The position numbers and the translations under genes were made by a program. Below the pieces are notes generated by a model that worked only from the letters and a program-made list of their open reading frames with translations, did no database searches and was not told the origin of the DNA. A stretch of 64,000 nt of DNA, from NCBI GenBank assembly GCA_027919835.1, contig JANVFP010000019.1:496001-560000 (forward strand). The letters run 5' to 3'. Within the stretch, counting starts at the first letter, position 1. Every line of letters begins with the position of its first letter. This stretch comes from Lentinula raphanica. Taxonomy: Eukaryota; Basidiomycota; Agaricomycetes; Agaricales; Omphalotaceae. Positions 35,499 to 48,167 of the stretch are shown piece by piece.

Positions 35499-36328
35499 AT
35501 GAGCTCTCAAACATCAAGCTGGGATCCCATTCTTCTAATCTCACAGGTCCGTCTTGCTGAGCTTCCATTGACTCTCGCTCGACGCTGGCTCAACCGTCAT
35601 TGGCGTCCGACAGATAGTTTCGATGCAGACTCTTCATTATATAACATTATCGATCTTCATCCCACCGCTGCTCACTGTATTTGCTGAGCCTACGTCTCTC
35701 GCTTACGAAGGAGGTCCTAGCAATGTCGGTTCGTCACCTTCGACTCGAAATGATACGGTCTTGACTGCAACTGGAACCTAGGCATGATCATGGACTGGAG
35801 AGAAATGGCAGGAAGACCGACAGTGAGAGGGATATATGATAGCGAGAAGTGGGGATCTTATTCCTGGGCTTGGAGTGGAGGGAAAATTCTGGGCTTTACA
35901 TGGAGGGAAGATCAGTTGAAAGGTGGTATGGATCCAATTCGTGGGTGGATCATTGCCTTTTGTTGGATGATAGCCTGCTTTGCAGAGTACGTTACCTCAA
36001 TCGTCAAAAACCGCCCGGTGACTTATCTATCCTTCCAAGCATCTATTACCTCTACATCATAGTCAGACGACCGCGTCTTATCCTCGACTTCGCCTTTACT
36101 ATCACCTTCATTCACCTCGTGTTAACGACATATTATTCATCTTCCATCCCAACATCCCTCTTTTTCTGGGCAATCCTCCTTGCCGGGACAGCCATGATGA
36201 TCATTGTCGCCGAACAGTTATGTGTGAAACGAGAGATGAATGAGGGCCTGAATGTTGCTCCTGCGCGGGCACAAGATGAAGACCTAGATGAATTGGAGTT
36301 AGGGCAACTCTTACCGAGACGAGACTAG
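35499..36328 (+). CDS. SYS1: Sys1 family Golgi membrane protein
   Basis: Four exons, 35499-35546, 35614-35728, 35782-35986 and 36040-36328, give 218 residues. The N-terminus SSQTSSWDPILLISQIVSMQ and the following LHYITLSIFIPPLLTVFAEP are typical of Sys1. Three further spans follow: GWIIAFCWMIACFADIYYLY, FAFTITFIHLVLTTYYSSSI and LFFWAILLAGTAMMIIVAEQ. The tail is acidic. Sys1 recruits the Arl3/ARFRP1 GTPase to the trans-Golgi. An insertion between spans 1 and 2 (GGPSNVGMIMDWREMAGRPT, then the Trp-rich GSYSWAWSGG) is normal for fungal members. A doubled CCCTAA motif at about 35396-35407 sits upstream. Confidence 0.9.
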
Positions 36329-39300
36329 ATCGTTGTTCATGCAGGCAAGTGATTACCCCTCCCTTCGCGATGGATCCCCGAATTCTCACCCCCGTCTTCA
36401 TTTCAGGTTATTCGTTGTATTATCACATTCATTATTATCCAGTGCTTCACGAATACGTTGTGCTACTGATACGACTTGACCGTTCTTCATATGCCCATAA
36501 ATGAAGCTCCATGCGAAATTGTAGGCAACCCCATCATCGTTCTCGGGAGCCTCTATGAATCCGAATGTGTCGTGTCCCCTTCAAGAGCGACAACGAGGGC
36601 CTTCTGCTCGGATCCAGTGAGTCGTCTTCATTTCTGATTCGCCTTGGGTCTTCATTTTTGGATACAAGATCAACTATCGTACTCATTACATCTCTGATGG
36701 AGGTCATATCTGGTGCTCTTGGTGCTCTTGGGTCTTGGACGTCTCCAAACTCACGGTTGATATTTCCATTCTCCATTCGTCATGAGTCCTCATAGTCTCT
36801 TATCTCATATATCATCTTTGTTCCTGTACTCTGTATCTGATTTTCCCGACCGTGCTGCAACCTTGCCAGGTTACCGGTAGGTGTCTTGTTAGTGTCAGAT
36901 GTACTATCCGTTGATACACCAGTGTTGACAGCTATTTGTGGATTTACGCAAAGAGGACTCGACTTGCCAACCAATGCCAACTCTTCTACTTACATCTTCC
37001 CGGTCCCCTTGGCATAACATTTCGCTTTACGCAGAGGAATGACAACTAGTGCTCCGTATGATTCGCCTTGAGGCAGCCACACCCGTATGGACCTTCACTA
37101 ATGCTCAAAACTGATTATGTCCTCTCGGTTTCTCGGTTTCTTCGCTCCATAGGTAATCCACCACAGAGTATGTTTAGTCATTCTCGGATGAATTCTGCTT
37201 CTACCCAATAGTAGACTGACTCATCTCCGTCACCTTCTAGGTTTTGGTGAAAAAAACCGTGAGGTTTTCCGTCTGTTATAAGTAATATTACTGTTTTTTA
37301 TCAGGTCGACGCCGTGTAGCTGTTAAGACTGTCCAATGAACGCCAGCTGAAGCTTGGACGCTAGCACTCACGATAGACGGGAAGGTTCATGAAGGTGCAG
37401 AACCATATTCAGGGCCAGCTCGTCCGACAGCCACCGGTTATTTAAGTTGCGGGAGGATTAAGTATGCTCAAGCCTCAACGTCTGGCAGAACACTGTCGAA
37501 CATCCGGACATATGCGCCACGTAATTTCGTCGTACGGCCCGCTCTCATTCTCTGCCCTGTACTCAGGCCTACTCAGGCCCTCTCCTCGTTCTTGATTGCT
37601 GGTCCTCGCCATCCTGTCGCCATCCTATGATTTATGCTGTTGGTCTTATCCTTAGCATTTGTTACGTCAAATACGGGATTCAAGGTGGAATCTCGGATGA
37701 AGGAAGGTTATGCACGCCTGGAGAGCAAGACCTTCTGGTAAGGATCCCTCACTACCTGCGCTAGAAATTGGGGATGATTCCCCCCTTACAGCCTCTATCA
37801 TCTCTCTATCATGCATCGATTGATCTTTGAGACGAGGGGGTAGATGTAGGGCCCCTGTTATGGGTTTGTACTCGGAACTAACGCTAGATCTAGGGCGAGG
37901 ATGCTCGTGCTATTTTCGGCGGCAAACATGAATATGAACAAGGTCTGCAGGCTGCACAGTGAAGTGTTGGTGGCGTAACGCGTTTTCACCAGCGACTACC
38001 TTCTTCGCTGAGTGAGTTTGAGACTCTTACAGGCCCCGAAGCTTTATGTGGTGTGGTTAAAGTGGACGAACGACGAATCCGATTGATTTCCTTGCGGTCC
38101 CGCAGTTTGTTTCAGAACGAATACCACTCATGTCGCCATGAAGCCTCATGAAGCTCAAGGCTAGGGATTTCCCACTCCGACAAGCGATATGTTTTTTGTG
38201 TGTTTTCGGAGTTCAATTCGTATCAGTTTCGCAACAGCTTTGTCCGGTTTCCCCGACACCTCCCTTGCTCTCCTTAGTGGACTTCTGTCCACATGTGCGA
38301 AATCGGAGAAACGTGTTTGTTCTGCAATATAGAAAACAAATACGGGGAACACAGGGCGATACAGGAGTCATTACTAGTCAATCTTCATGGCTATAGCTAT
38401 CAACCTCATGAGCAGGAGGTGTTGATTGGTATTGCAGATCTCAAAGCCTAAATGGTTATGGTCTTGGGGCTAACACTGAATTACACTGAACTGGTAATTC
38501 CATAGGGCATGCTTCCATCGAAAGCTGGCTACAAGCGTCAGATCCAAGTGCATATCCTACTGTTCGGACGACCTGGCACTGGAAGACAGTGTCACCAACT
38601 ATCTGCTATTAGTATTATATTCCTCTTCCCCTGGGTTTGTCTGTGAGATCAGTCTATTTATCAGCATATAGGTAAGAATAGCTATGCGAATGTAAGCAGA
38701 CTTCACTGATTTATCCTAGATGCAAGTTGTATGTAGGCCTTCTCAAGAACAGATCTCTGTCAGTTCTTGTGAAACAAAGCCTGGAAAAACCCAGAAAACC
38801 TGCACGGATACATGTATTCGAATTGTACCAAATCTCTCCCAAACGAGGTAGTACGAATAATAAGGCAGGTGTTGTCTACCTTCATTCAGCGCTTATCAGT
38901 AAGCGCTTTCAAACTTCAATCCTCTACGTCTTTCTGCTACGCCGCAGACTCGAGTTCACTTCAATCCGCTGCATGCGGAGCTCTGGCTCTCGGTTCACGG
39001 ACCGAGATGGCAAGGGCATTGCAAGGGGATAGGCTGGGATAGGCTCCTGGTAAGTTTGTGCAGGTTCAGTATCGTGTTGGAAACTTGGCAATTCGAGCTA
39101 CCTACGCCTCGTTGCGCCTGTAGCAAGCTCGTAGGACCGTGCTAAAGCATTCCTTTTCCGAACAGAATTATCCTTGTACTGCTAACTGACTACCTCTTAT
39201 TAGTCTTTCATAACAGAGTAGTAGTAAGCAAGTGTAAGTGCCAGATGAGCATAGTATTCATCGCCCTCATTTGGAAAAGCTGACCCAGAAAGATGAGATC

Positions 39301-39902
39301 TATCATCCTGTCGGGATTATGTATATCACTAAAACGGATCTCGAGATTTGACTCTTGAGTGCTCAGGCTGATGGAACTCTCGCAAACAAGCAAGACCTCA
39401 ACAGCTTTATGGACTTGACATGACTCGAAGTGGCGAGAAGCTGTTGTTTTGATGAAAATTGAATATATATCTCCTATTGTTCCTTCCTATTTCCAATCCA
39501 GCACAGAGTTCAGTCCGGATGACTCCTCCTGATTCGGACAATCATCATACACAGACTACCCGGGTGTAAATGCTATTACAATGCGATCCTTCCTTGTTTT
39601 TGGGTTGATCTTCCTGTTGTAAACGTAAAGAATCCTCAGAGGCTCTCATTTTGTCCGAATTCCAGACTATACCAACAATTATTGACGGAGAAGCGATCAC
39701 AGTTTCGCAGCACTGACATCGGAATTCATTCTATTGAACTTGAAGGGGCAGTAATTGCCGCGGGTCCATTGAGCGCTATTACTTACCCTGAAGTAACACG
39801 AGGCAACTTATTGATGCGTCTGTCCCCATATAAGGCGGGTGTATATTCTTATGCTGACGTTCCCTCCCTGGTCCTCCTTTCATTCAAGTATCGTCCTCAG
39901 CC
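36329..39902. other. Long intergenic region with one possible broken coding fragment
   Basis: No intact gene is seen in these 3.6 kb. On the minus strand, 36398-36580 is an open frame of about 60 codons with natural-looking composition (APENDDGVAYNFAWSFIYGH), ending at TGA. The frame before it is closed, and the adjoining EQKALVVALEGD lies in another frame. This suggests a decayed gene or an unrecognised intron. The rest has only short frames and no clear repeats. Confidence 0.45.
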
Positions 39903-42900
39903 ATGAACACTCTCAAGAATGCGTTGTCCCCTTTGTCCCTCAATGCTGGTGCTATCCAAGATACACTTGTAAGTGTCTTACCGTTCCTTCTTGGCGTCGT
40001 CTTATGCCTCTGTAGAAACTCGTCGTCATTGGGGGTACGGTTGAGACAGCGAGGCGAGCTAGTATGTCTGCGTGGAACGGCTTCATAGACTGTGCGTTAT
40101 TCTGTGTGGCGTATATTAAACGAACGCGGTTTGAAGTTGTCTTGTACTAGCCTTCTTCCTTACCGCTCACTTCAGCCAAGAAGACTATCCCTACGACTGG
40201 TACATAAAGCCCTTGTTCATTCTTCGCAGACTACTGACACGCATACTGCCTCAGGTTGATGCATTGGCTTTCGAAAGTAAGCCACGAGTCTTTTGAGGAG
40301 ATAACATTTTTAGTTAATTAGCGCCCACTAATACACAGCAACCCGCGTGGGGCCGCAGTCGAGAATTTGAGATCACCACCCGTTCTGTCGGCCGACACGG
40401 TCTGACCCAAACAACGACCGGCGATTTGGAGGAAGAAGAGGATGGTGATGATGAAGAGGCATTGATACATGGAAGGAGGAAACGTAAAGTCGCATTCATG
40501 CCCAGTGTCGGTATGTGGTTGAATTTTGCAGCGTTTCACACCGAATATTCAACGTCTCAACATCAGATACCACGCACACAATTTACTATCGTGGTCATTG
40601 GTTGAGGGTGCGAGTCCAGTAAAAAAAAGGAATCAAGATCTCCAATCTCACTGGGACCTGTTCGCAGATAACTAGGTCCAAAAGGTATCCTGATTATGGC
40701 AACAGTGGTTCATTAAAGATCAGGTGTGTTCCGAGCCCACCGTGCTCAGGAAGTTCAAGTACTCATCTTTCTCGCAGTGTCGTGGCGCGTAATAACGACA
40801 TCCTAAAAAAACTCGTTCTTGAAGCCAAGCGTGATTACGAAAAGGATGCTGAGCACCGCGTTCATATCTTCATGGCCGATTCGTGGGTCCACTGTCCATT
40901 ACGTGTATATTTCGACCGATACTGACTCCGCTGCTCCATTTAGTACCTATGGCTGTTGGAGATGGAACGGCGCACGCCAAAAACGCCCTATGAGCTCGAT
41001 TGTACTTCAGCCGGGTGTCAAGGACATGCTCTTGGCCGATTGTAGAGATTTCTTGTGCTCGGAGGATTGGTGAGTGCTTTGAAGAAACCCACGATGTCTA
41101 GGCTCATTCGTCATTCCTCCTCTCCGTTAGGTATGCCGAGCGAGGTCCGTAACATCTTTGCGAATACGCGGGTTCGCAATACTGACACATTCATCTTAGG
41201 TATACCATTCCGCAGAGGCTATCTCCTTCACGGAGTTCCAGGGAGGTAATAATATGCTTTCAAAATCTAAAATGATTCCCATATACTCATTCTGACTTCC
41301 GGATCCGTAGTGGCAAAACTTCTCTCATCCATTCACTCGCCGGTGAGCTTGGACTTGACATCTATGTTGTGTCTTTGTCTTCAAAAGGGTTTGTCTTATT
41401 TCCGCTTCATGTACCTACGCTATGTGGCTGACCCCTGGCATTGTTAGAATGAGCGACAATACTCTGACAACCTTGATGGGGAATGTACCTTCAAGGTATG
41501 CATTATGATTCATTTTTCAACCAGATTCTCCCGCTATTCCTGCGCTTGTTTCGATTGTGAATTTATGATGCTCATATAAACATCGGCTTTGCCGCTCTTA
41601 CCGCTATAGATGCATATTACTTCTAGAAGACCTCGACGCTGCATTCACACGTTCAGTCAGTCGTGATTCATCGTCCACAGGGGCACCAAAGGAAGCCACT
41701 GCATCAACCAGTGTCCCAGAAGCTTCAGATGGATCAACATTGTCTCTGTCGGGGCTTTTGAACAGTTTGGATGGAGTTGCGGCTGCAGAGGGACGGTAAG
41801 CTTCTGCATCATTGTTGCAGTTTTTTCATTCTTGTGTATTGGTCAAACTCTGAATTCCTGCGGTCTTCGTTATACAGACTATTGTTCGCAACTACGAATC
41901 ACATCGAACGACTAGATCCGGCTTTGAGTCGACCGGGCCGTATGGATGTATGGGTTAACTTTACCCATGCCACCAAATGGCAAGCAGAAGGAATCTTCAA
42001 GTGCTTCTTCCCCTCCCAGCCTGCGAATCCCGTGGCACCAAATCCTTCAGCTTCGTCCTCTTCTAGCTCTGTTGAGACTGTCACCGATGCTTCACAGAAA
42101 AACTTGCCGGGACCGAGGCGTAAATCTGCACATTCGATTCCTTTGCTGACTGAAGAGGAAATATCTACCCTTGCCAAGACGTTTGCGGAAGCTATTCCTG
42201 AGGACGAACTTAGCGTGGCAGCTTTGCAAGGTTATCTTCTCAAGAACAAGACACGACCACGGGAGTGTGTTGAGGAAGTGGCAGAGTGGGTCATTCAGGA
42301 ACGTGAGACCAGAGAGAAACTGAAGAAAGAAAAGGCTGAGGTATGTTGGATGTTTTGTTTGCGTGAACCTTTTTACCTAACTTTGATATGTAGAAGGAGG
42401 CGAAGGAGAAGAAGGAGGCAGAAGAAAAGGAAAAGAAAGAGGTAAGTTTCCGATACTTCTCTTGAGTATCGCCCACTGACATCTGAATAGAAAGAAGAGA
42501 AGGAAGCTAAAGAGGTGAAGTCTCTGTAAGTTTTTTCATAAACCATACTCAATCTATTTTAGAAGGAAGAAAGGGAGGCCAAACAGGTAAATTGCACCCC
42601 ATGATCTCTGTAATAACCGTAGCTCAATTCTATCGCTCAGAAACTGGAGGGCAATGATGCGAAAGACTCCAAGACAGAACAGGCCACAACACCCTCTGAG
42701 GCATCCTCATCGTCTTCAACATCCGCCTCTACTGAGGAGAAAGCTGCTTCATCGACCTCGACCTCGGTATCAGATAACATTCCAAGCTCAAGTGTCGATG
42801 CAGACACTGAAGACAGCGTGACATCTGAGGAAGAGTCGGATAAAGATGGATCTGCAGCAGTCAAGGAGGTAACTAAAGAGAAATGGGTTGCTGTCTCCAA

Positions 42901-42955
42901 CCCTGCGTCTGCCTCAAATCCTGCAACAACCGATGTACAAAGCAGCTCGCCGTAG
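39903..42955 (+). CDS. BCS1-like AAA ATPase
   Basis: About 19 exons run from ATG 39903 to TAG 42955. The BCS1 N-terminal region is present ([44 protein letters not shown]), then the AAA domain. Walker A is GVPGSGKTS, joined across the intron near 41250-41310. Walker B is [12 protein letters not shown], and the second region of homology is [20 protein letters not shown]. Yeast Bcs1 inserts the Rieske protein into complex III in the mitochondrial inner membrane; basidiomycetes have many paralogues whose roles are unknown. The lysine/glutamate-rich C-terminal part is encoded by consecutive small exons, 42394-42441, 42491-42514, 42563-42586 and 42641-42955. The two 24-nt exons encode KEEKEAKE and KEEREAKQ. 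A Ser/Thr-rich tail follows. Confidence 0.88.
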
Positions 42956-43378
42956 AGCGTTCAGTCTTTGAGTTGCCAGGTTGATATGAACGGTTATTGG
43001 TATTCTGTGTAAAAACCTTTTGTTGAGGACCACTTCACGCGTGCCACTACACATCTCAGGTTCAAAATGATACATATCCAGCATCACTTAGCAATCTCTG
43101 TTCTCGCTCTCAATTCATTGTTATGTATTTCTGGTTCATTGTGTTACCCAACTGTTTGATATTTGCCACCCCTTGCCACTTGGATATTAACGTTTGTGTT
43201 GTGTTGAATATATCTGTTCTCGTGTTCATGTAATTATACTGATAGATGGTTGGATAGAGTTCTTGCACCACTCTTTGAACTATACTTTTGAGAAATAGCT
43301 TCAAGTGAGGTCGTAATGCAATATACGGAAAACATGGATGACAAGAGGAATTCTAAGATAAGACGGGTAGGACATTTA
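42956..43378. other. Convergent 3' flanks
   Basis: AT-rich untranslated sequence lies between the BCS1-like and dynamin genes. No gene or repeat is seen. Confidence 0.6.
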
Positions 43379-46315
43379 TTAGCTCGCCTTCAGATTGACA
43401 TCCGACAAGGTTTTGAAAGCTTCTTTGTATGCATCCAACAGTGCCTTCACCCTCGTACGTTCCGCGACCAACGCCTCGTCCTCGTTAAGCATCTCCGCAA
43501 ACAACTCTGGTTTGTAAAGGGATGCTACCAATCGGTTTTGCACTTGCTGCGAGGTATGGTTCACGAGCAAGTGCATGATAGCTTTTGGGACCAGATCGAG
43601 AATCATTTGACGGACAATACCAAAGTAAGATGTGATCAGAGAACGTATCAAGTTCACTTCCATCTCTTCGCGCATTGTCAGCCCAGATCCATCTGTAGGT
43701 ATCTGAGGGGAGATCGAATTCGAGTATGAGTAAAAAGTTTAAGGCAGCAAGGATGGAACTCACGGCTTCTATATGCCTTCCCAGACTCTTCATTTCATAC
43801 GCCGTGCTATTGCCATCCATTGCGCGCGTTCCTGACATTATTCCAGCCGTAAGAGAAGGATCCTCTCCTGAGATGTCTCTGCCAATTGGGACAATCCCAT
43901 TACTTGATGATGATGAAGGATGAGTCCGCTCAGCAGCGGCGGAGTTGGAAACAGGCGCAGTGCCGTTCTGCCCAAAGAAGAGGTTTAAGAAAGTTTCACG
44001 AGCAGAAGGTGGAGAAGATCCTGGTGCTCCAGTGGAGGAATGCGGTCTTGGGGGCGGTTGTGAGGGGTGATGAGAGGACATATGTTTGGGGTGCTTGATG
44101 GCTTTTGATGTTGAGGTCCGCGTACGGTCGTGAACGGTTGATGACACTGAACGAGCGTCGCTCCGAGGGGGGATCACGCTCGATGTGCTGGCGTTAGAGT
44201 CAGATACATCAGCTTCGTCGTCGTCGATGTGAGCGTGACCATTGAGTGGCTCTGCTGAAGCAGGCTAGAACAATCGTGAATATACATTTCAAAAATACTC
44301 ACACAGAAAACTCACGCGTGGAGGGGGTTGTATTCTTGGGGGTGACTGAGCTTGGGCAGCAGCCATTGCAGATCCTGCAATGAACGCAGGGTGATTGGTA
44401 TTGATGTAGGCCGCTTGAATATCAATGAGACTCTGCGTGTATTCCGATGTTGGACCTAATCGCTCTCGCAGTAGATCTGAAACGACCTCGATGAGTTGAG
44501 CATGTAGACGGGGGAATCTTTGCAGCTCCTAGAAGTTTAACACGATTTCAGTATCACGGAGAAGGAAACTCAGTGGATTTATCTCACAACGCTGGTACAG
44601 TTATGACATATCTTGACTAGTTCTTCATAAACTAACTCCACACACCGCAAGCTTGGTGCTTCCAGGAGCTTGATTTGAGGTTTTACCAGAAGATCGAAGG
44701 CAACCTCTGGTACGAATAGACTCGGACGGGGACCTGTAGAATTCCGGATTGCTGTTCGTATATCTTGGTTATCCAGATTCTGGGTCGCGTTCAAGCTTAG
44801 CAGTGCTTGACCGAAAACGTCATTGAAGATGTAATATATCCTCGCGCCCCCGGAAAGTTCTTTAGTTGAGACATCGACGTTCGTTCCCTCAATGGATGAG
44901 ATGAAATCTCGTGCGAACTGAGTCATCAAGCGCAAGATTAGCCCTCCTTGCTAGAAGAAAATCAGCTGGCTTCCACAAAATAGTCTCAACCTCGTTCACG
45001 GTCACAAACCTGATTCTTGTCTCCAAAAACGGCGGCATCTCCAAATGAGTTGAGTTCTTGCTGAGCTTGACCCATCAGAGTATTGAGTCTAGCTTTCATG
45101 TCCGGCAGTTTCTCTCGAATATGGTTCATCAAGACCTACGGGCACCTGCATGAGAGAACTGGGAGTGCATGAAGGAAATGACCCTACTTTATTCAGACTC
45201 TGCGCTAAATATTTTGTTCCATTCTTGTGTGCTATATTTCTATATGCTGGATGGTTCTTGAAGAATTCTGTTTCTGATTCTAATGCGTCCGACATGCTCT
45301 TGGATGAATTAATATCTTGCTGGCTACGATTGACCACGCCAATAAAACCGAGCTTCAAAGGATAAACGCGGCCTGTCAAAATATCGAGGGCATTTGTACC
45401 AGCATCCATGAGATCAAGCTTCGTCAGGACTCCAATCGTACGGCGACCTTGAGGGTCAACACTGCGAGCAAGCTTCAACGATTCCGAGTTAGCGAGGTCG
45501 ACATTGGCCGGAGATACAGCGAGAATCACGCTAGTAGATAACGAAGGTTAATACGGCCAGCGTAAATAAAGTTAGACAGCCGCACCTGTTTGCTTTCGAA
45601 ATATAGTCGGATACCAAATTACGGATTTGGCGTTCAATGTCACTCGGTTGGTCTCCAACCGGGATCTAGGCGTTCAAAGTTATTTACTTCACGAAGAATA
45701 AATGGAAAATGATACACACTTTCGTCAGCCCAGGAAGATCTACCAACGTCAAATCCAGCACGTTCGGACTGAATATTCTCAAGGAAATGGGAAGCTTGCT
45801 GATTCCTTTGTTCTGACCTGCGACCCGAAGGGTCTCTTGTTCGATTTCTTTTCGGATTTCGTCAAAGTCTGTGAACCTCTTGTCCAGGTGAAGGAACTGT
45901 CCCCATTCAGTATATGGTGGTGGATTGTCTTCCGGAACGGGCGAGTGTATAAGTTGTAAAACCAGCGGCCTACGTGTGACGATACCAGATCCTCTGGGGA
46001 GAAAGTCCCGGCCGACAATCCTAGAGAACGACAGAGTGAGCCAAAGGAATACAGGTGGATTCATGATTATGGCGCACGTCTCAAGGACACTAGACTTTCC
46101 GGCTGATTGACTGCCAACCTGGGATATCATTCAGTGCCGAGTAGACAGCTAGAACTCTCGAGAGGTACATACCACTACGAGTTGTGGCATGTCAAGCTCC
46201 CCACCTGCATCATGAACTTGTAAATTTAGGAAAATTCTGCAGTTACGAAGGACAAACCCAGATTATGGAACGTGTCCTGGAGTTTGTTCACCAGCTTAAT
46301 GAGATCCGAGTCCAT
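43379..46315 (-). CDS. DNM1: Dynamin-related GTPase, Dnm1 type
   Basis: A multi-exon gene runs from ATG 46315 ([20 protein letters not shown]) to TAA 43379. The G domain contains [15 protein letters not shown] (P-loop, joined across an intron), [20 protein letters not shown] (switch I), [11 protein letters not shown] (DxxG) and [19 protein letters not shown] (TKxD). The middle domain has [20 protein letters not shown] and [21 protein letters not shown] long Ser/Pro-rich variable domain is followed by [13 protein letters not shown] and the GTPase effector domain ([20 protein letters not shown]). The sequence fits Dnm1/Drp1 (mitochondrial and peroxisomal fission) better than Vps1, from [15 protein letters not shown] and [13 protein letters not shown] middle-domain words. 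There is no pleckstrin homology domain, as expected. Confidence 0.92.
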
Positions 46316-46832
46316 TCTGTTCCGGTAATATTCAGCAACCTGGCTGCGAAAGTGAGGTGGATATCGTCGAAAGGAAAGCGCGTATGATGTGCAGCAACGA
46401 ACGCGTTCCGCTTGTTACCACAGTAAATGTGCTGATGTAATACGGGCGCTAAGCAACATGCCGAAACAACACGTCCGCTGACGAGCAGCCACAGCAGCCG
46501 CAAAAACTGTTTACGCGTCCTCATCCGAGCTCCCCCACGCTCAGCGATCATGCCGCAGTGACTGGCGGAGAGTGGGGTGACTCATGGGTGCACAATGATA
46601 TTGTTCCTCAACAGGCTAAAGCTCCCAGAGTCCAAACTCATCGCAGAGACATTGATTCAAAAGGTGCTTGATTGGAGAGGAGACAGATGCATATGGTAGA
46701 AATACAAATGGAACATGAATGCATACTACTAGAGACGATGGTGATAAAAATACAAAAATTTCCTAAGTTTTCAAAGTCCTTGAGCTTACGGAGTCCATGA
46801 TTGAATGATTAACTGAATGAGAATGTCAAAAT
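46316..46832. other. Intergenic (dynamin promoter and zinc-finger 3' flank)
   Basis: This holds the upstream region of the dynamin gene, including pyrimidine-poor sequence near the start, and an AT-rich 3' flank of the zinc-finger gene around 46690-46830. No gene is seen. Confidence 0.55.
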
Positions 46833-48167
46833 CTACAAAGGGAAGGAAGGGTTGTACTGGTCAAAATCAAAGAACGAGTCCATAGGAAATGAAGAAGTGG
46901 AGGAGAAAACCGATTCGAGAGGCAAAACTTGAGTCGTGTCGTTAAAACCGGTTGTAGAGTTGATCATCGATGGGTCGAACCACGAAGCACTATCAGGGAA
47001 ATTGGCTGTGGTAGCCTGCTCAATGTGGTTATTGGATTGAGGAGCGAAAATTTGAAGGTCTTCTGGTGAGATGGCTCCAGCGATTGGAGGATTGAAGTCG
47101 GCGGTATGCCCCAAACCAATATTGTACGGCAATGACTGTTGAGTCTGGTCCCAATTCTGGGAGTAGTAGGTAGAGTCATCCACATTTGACTGCAAACCCA
47201 TATCACCCGTGGTAGGGAAGAGATTGGTCGGGGCGATATACGCAAACTGAGGCTCAGACACTGGCCCAAACGACAAATCAAGATCTGCCCAAGAATCCGA
47301 AGGAAGCTGCAGCGTGTCGTCAACGTTGCGCAATACAGGTTCAGTGTCTATTGCAGAGGAAAGGGTTCGTGGATAAGGGGCAACGGGAGCTTTCGCGTCC
47401 CAGTTAAGTTTGGTTCCGCCCAGACCATAACTTAACGCGCCTGGATCACTGAATAGATTGTCAAGGTTGAGAGGAATCTCAGGATTGCAGAGATCGTAAC
47501 TCGCTGAAGACGAGCGGTTCGTCTCCGCCAGAGAGGACGAGAATGAAGAATTCGAGGAAGCGACTTGTTTAGAAGAAGGGATGGACGAGGAAGAAGGGCA
47601 AGATCGAAAGTCAAGGACCGACCGGAAAGTCGATACTGAGGAGACGGATGGATAAGAGACAACAAGCTTCGCACTTGGAATGTAGTTGTGGAACTTTTTT
47701 CGATGCCGAGTGAGCGATGAGGGAGATACAGTTGTGAACTTGCAATCAGGACAGGCTTTAGTTTTTTCCCGTGTACTATTAGTAAAAAAGCGTAAGAGGT
47801 CATGAAAGGAATAGATCGAGAAATGACTTACTGAGTGCGGTAGTGTGTTTTGTAATTTGAACTATCTTGACTAGCGTAAGAACAGCTAGGCCACGTACAA
47901 TGATAGTATCCCCTATCAGAATTGAGTGAGCATCGAGACCGTATATACCAAGATCTGCCAACCACTTACCCTTGAGGCTTGTGAACGTGTTCTTGGTTAT
48001 GCTTGCGCAATTCGTGAGGATACTCAAATACTATGTTGCAGTCCTTGCATTCCCGAGCCGATTGGTCGATGAATTTCTGTCAAATTGAATAAGGTCCGAG
48101 TCAGTAAGTAATGTTATTACAGTGATGGCGATATCATGAAACTCACGAAAGAAGTTGCGCGAGGCAT
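46833..48167 (-). CDS. C2H2 zinc-finger protein, probable transcription factor
   Basis: The first exon is complement of 48147-48167 (MPRATSF); further exons run to TAG 46833. Three fingers sit in the N-terminal 120 residues. Finger 1 is CKDCNIVFEYPHELRKHNQE+H. Finger 2 is CTWPSCSYASQDSSNYKTHY, continuing RTH across an intron. Finger 3 is CPDCKFTTVSPSSLTRHRKK+FH. A Krüppel-like linker, THTREKTK, separates fingers 2 and 3. The remaining about 270 residues are Ser/Asn/Gln-rich with acidic-aromatic patches (PMDSFFDFDQYNPSFPL end), resembling an activation domain. Targets are unknown. The same finger layout occurs in the gene at 62588-63617. Confidence 0.85.
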
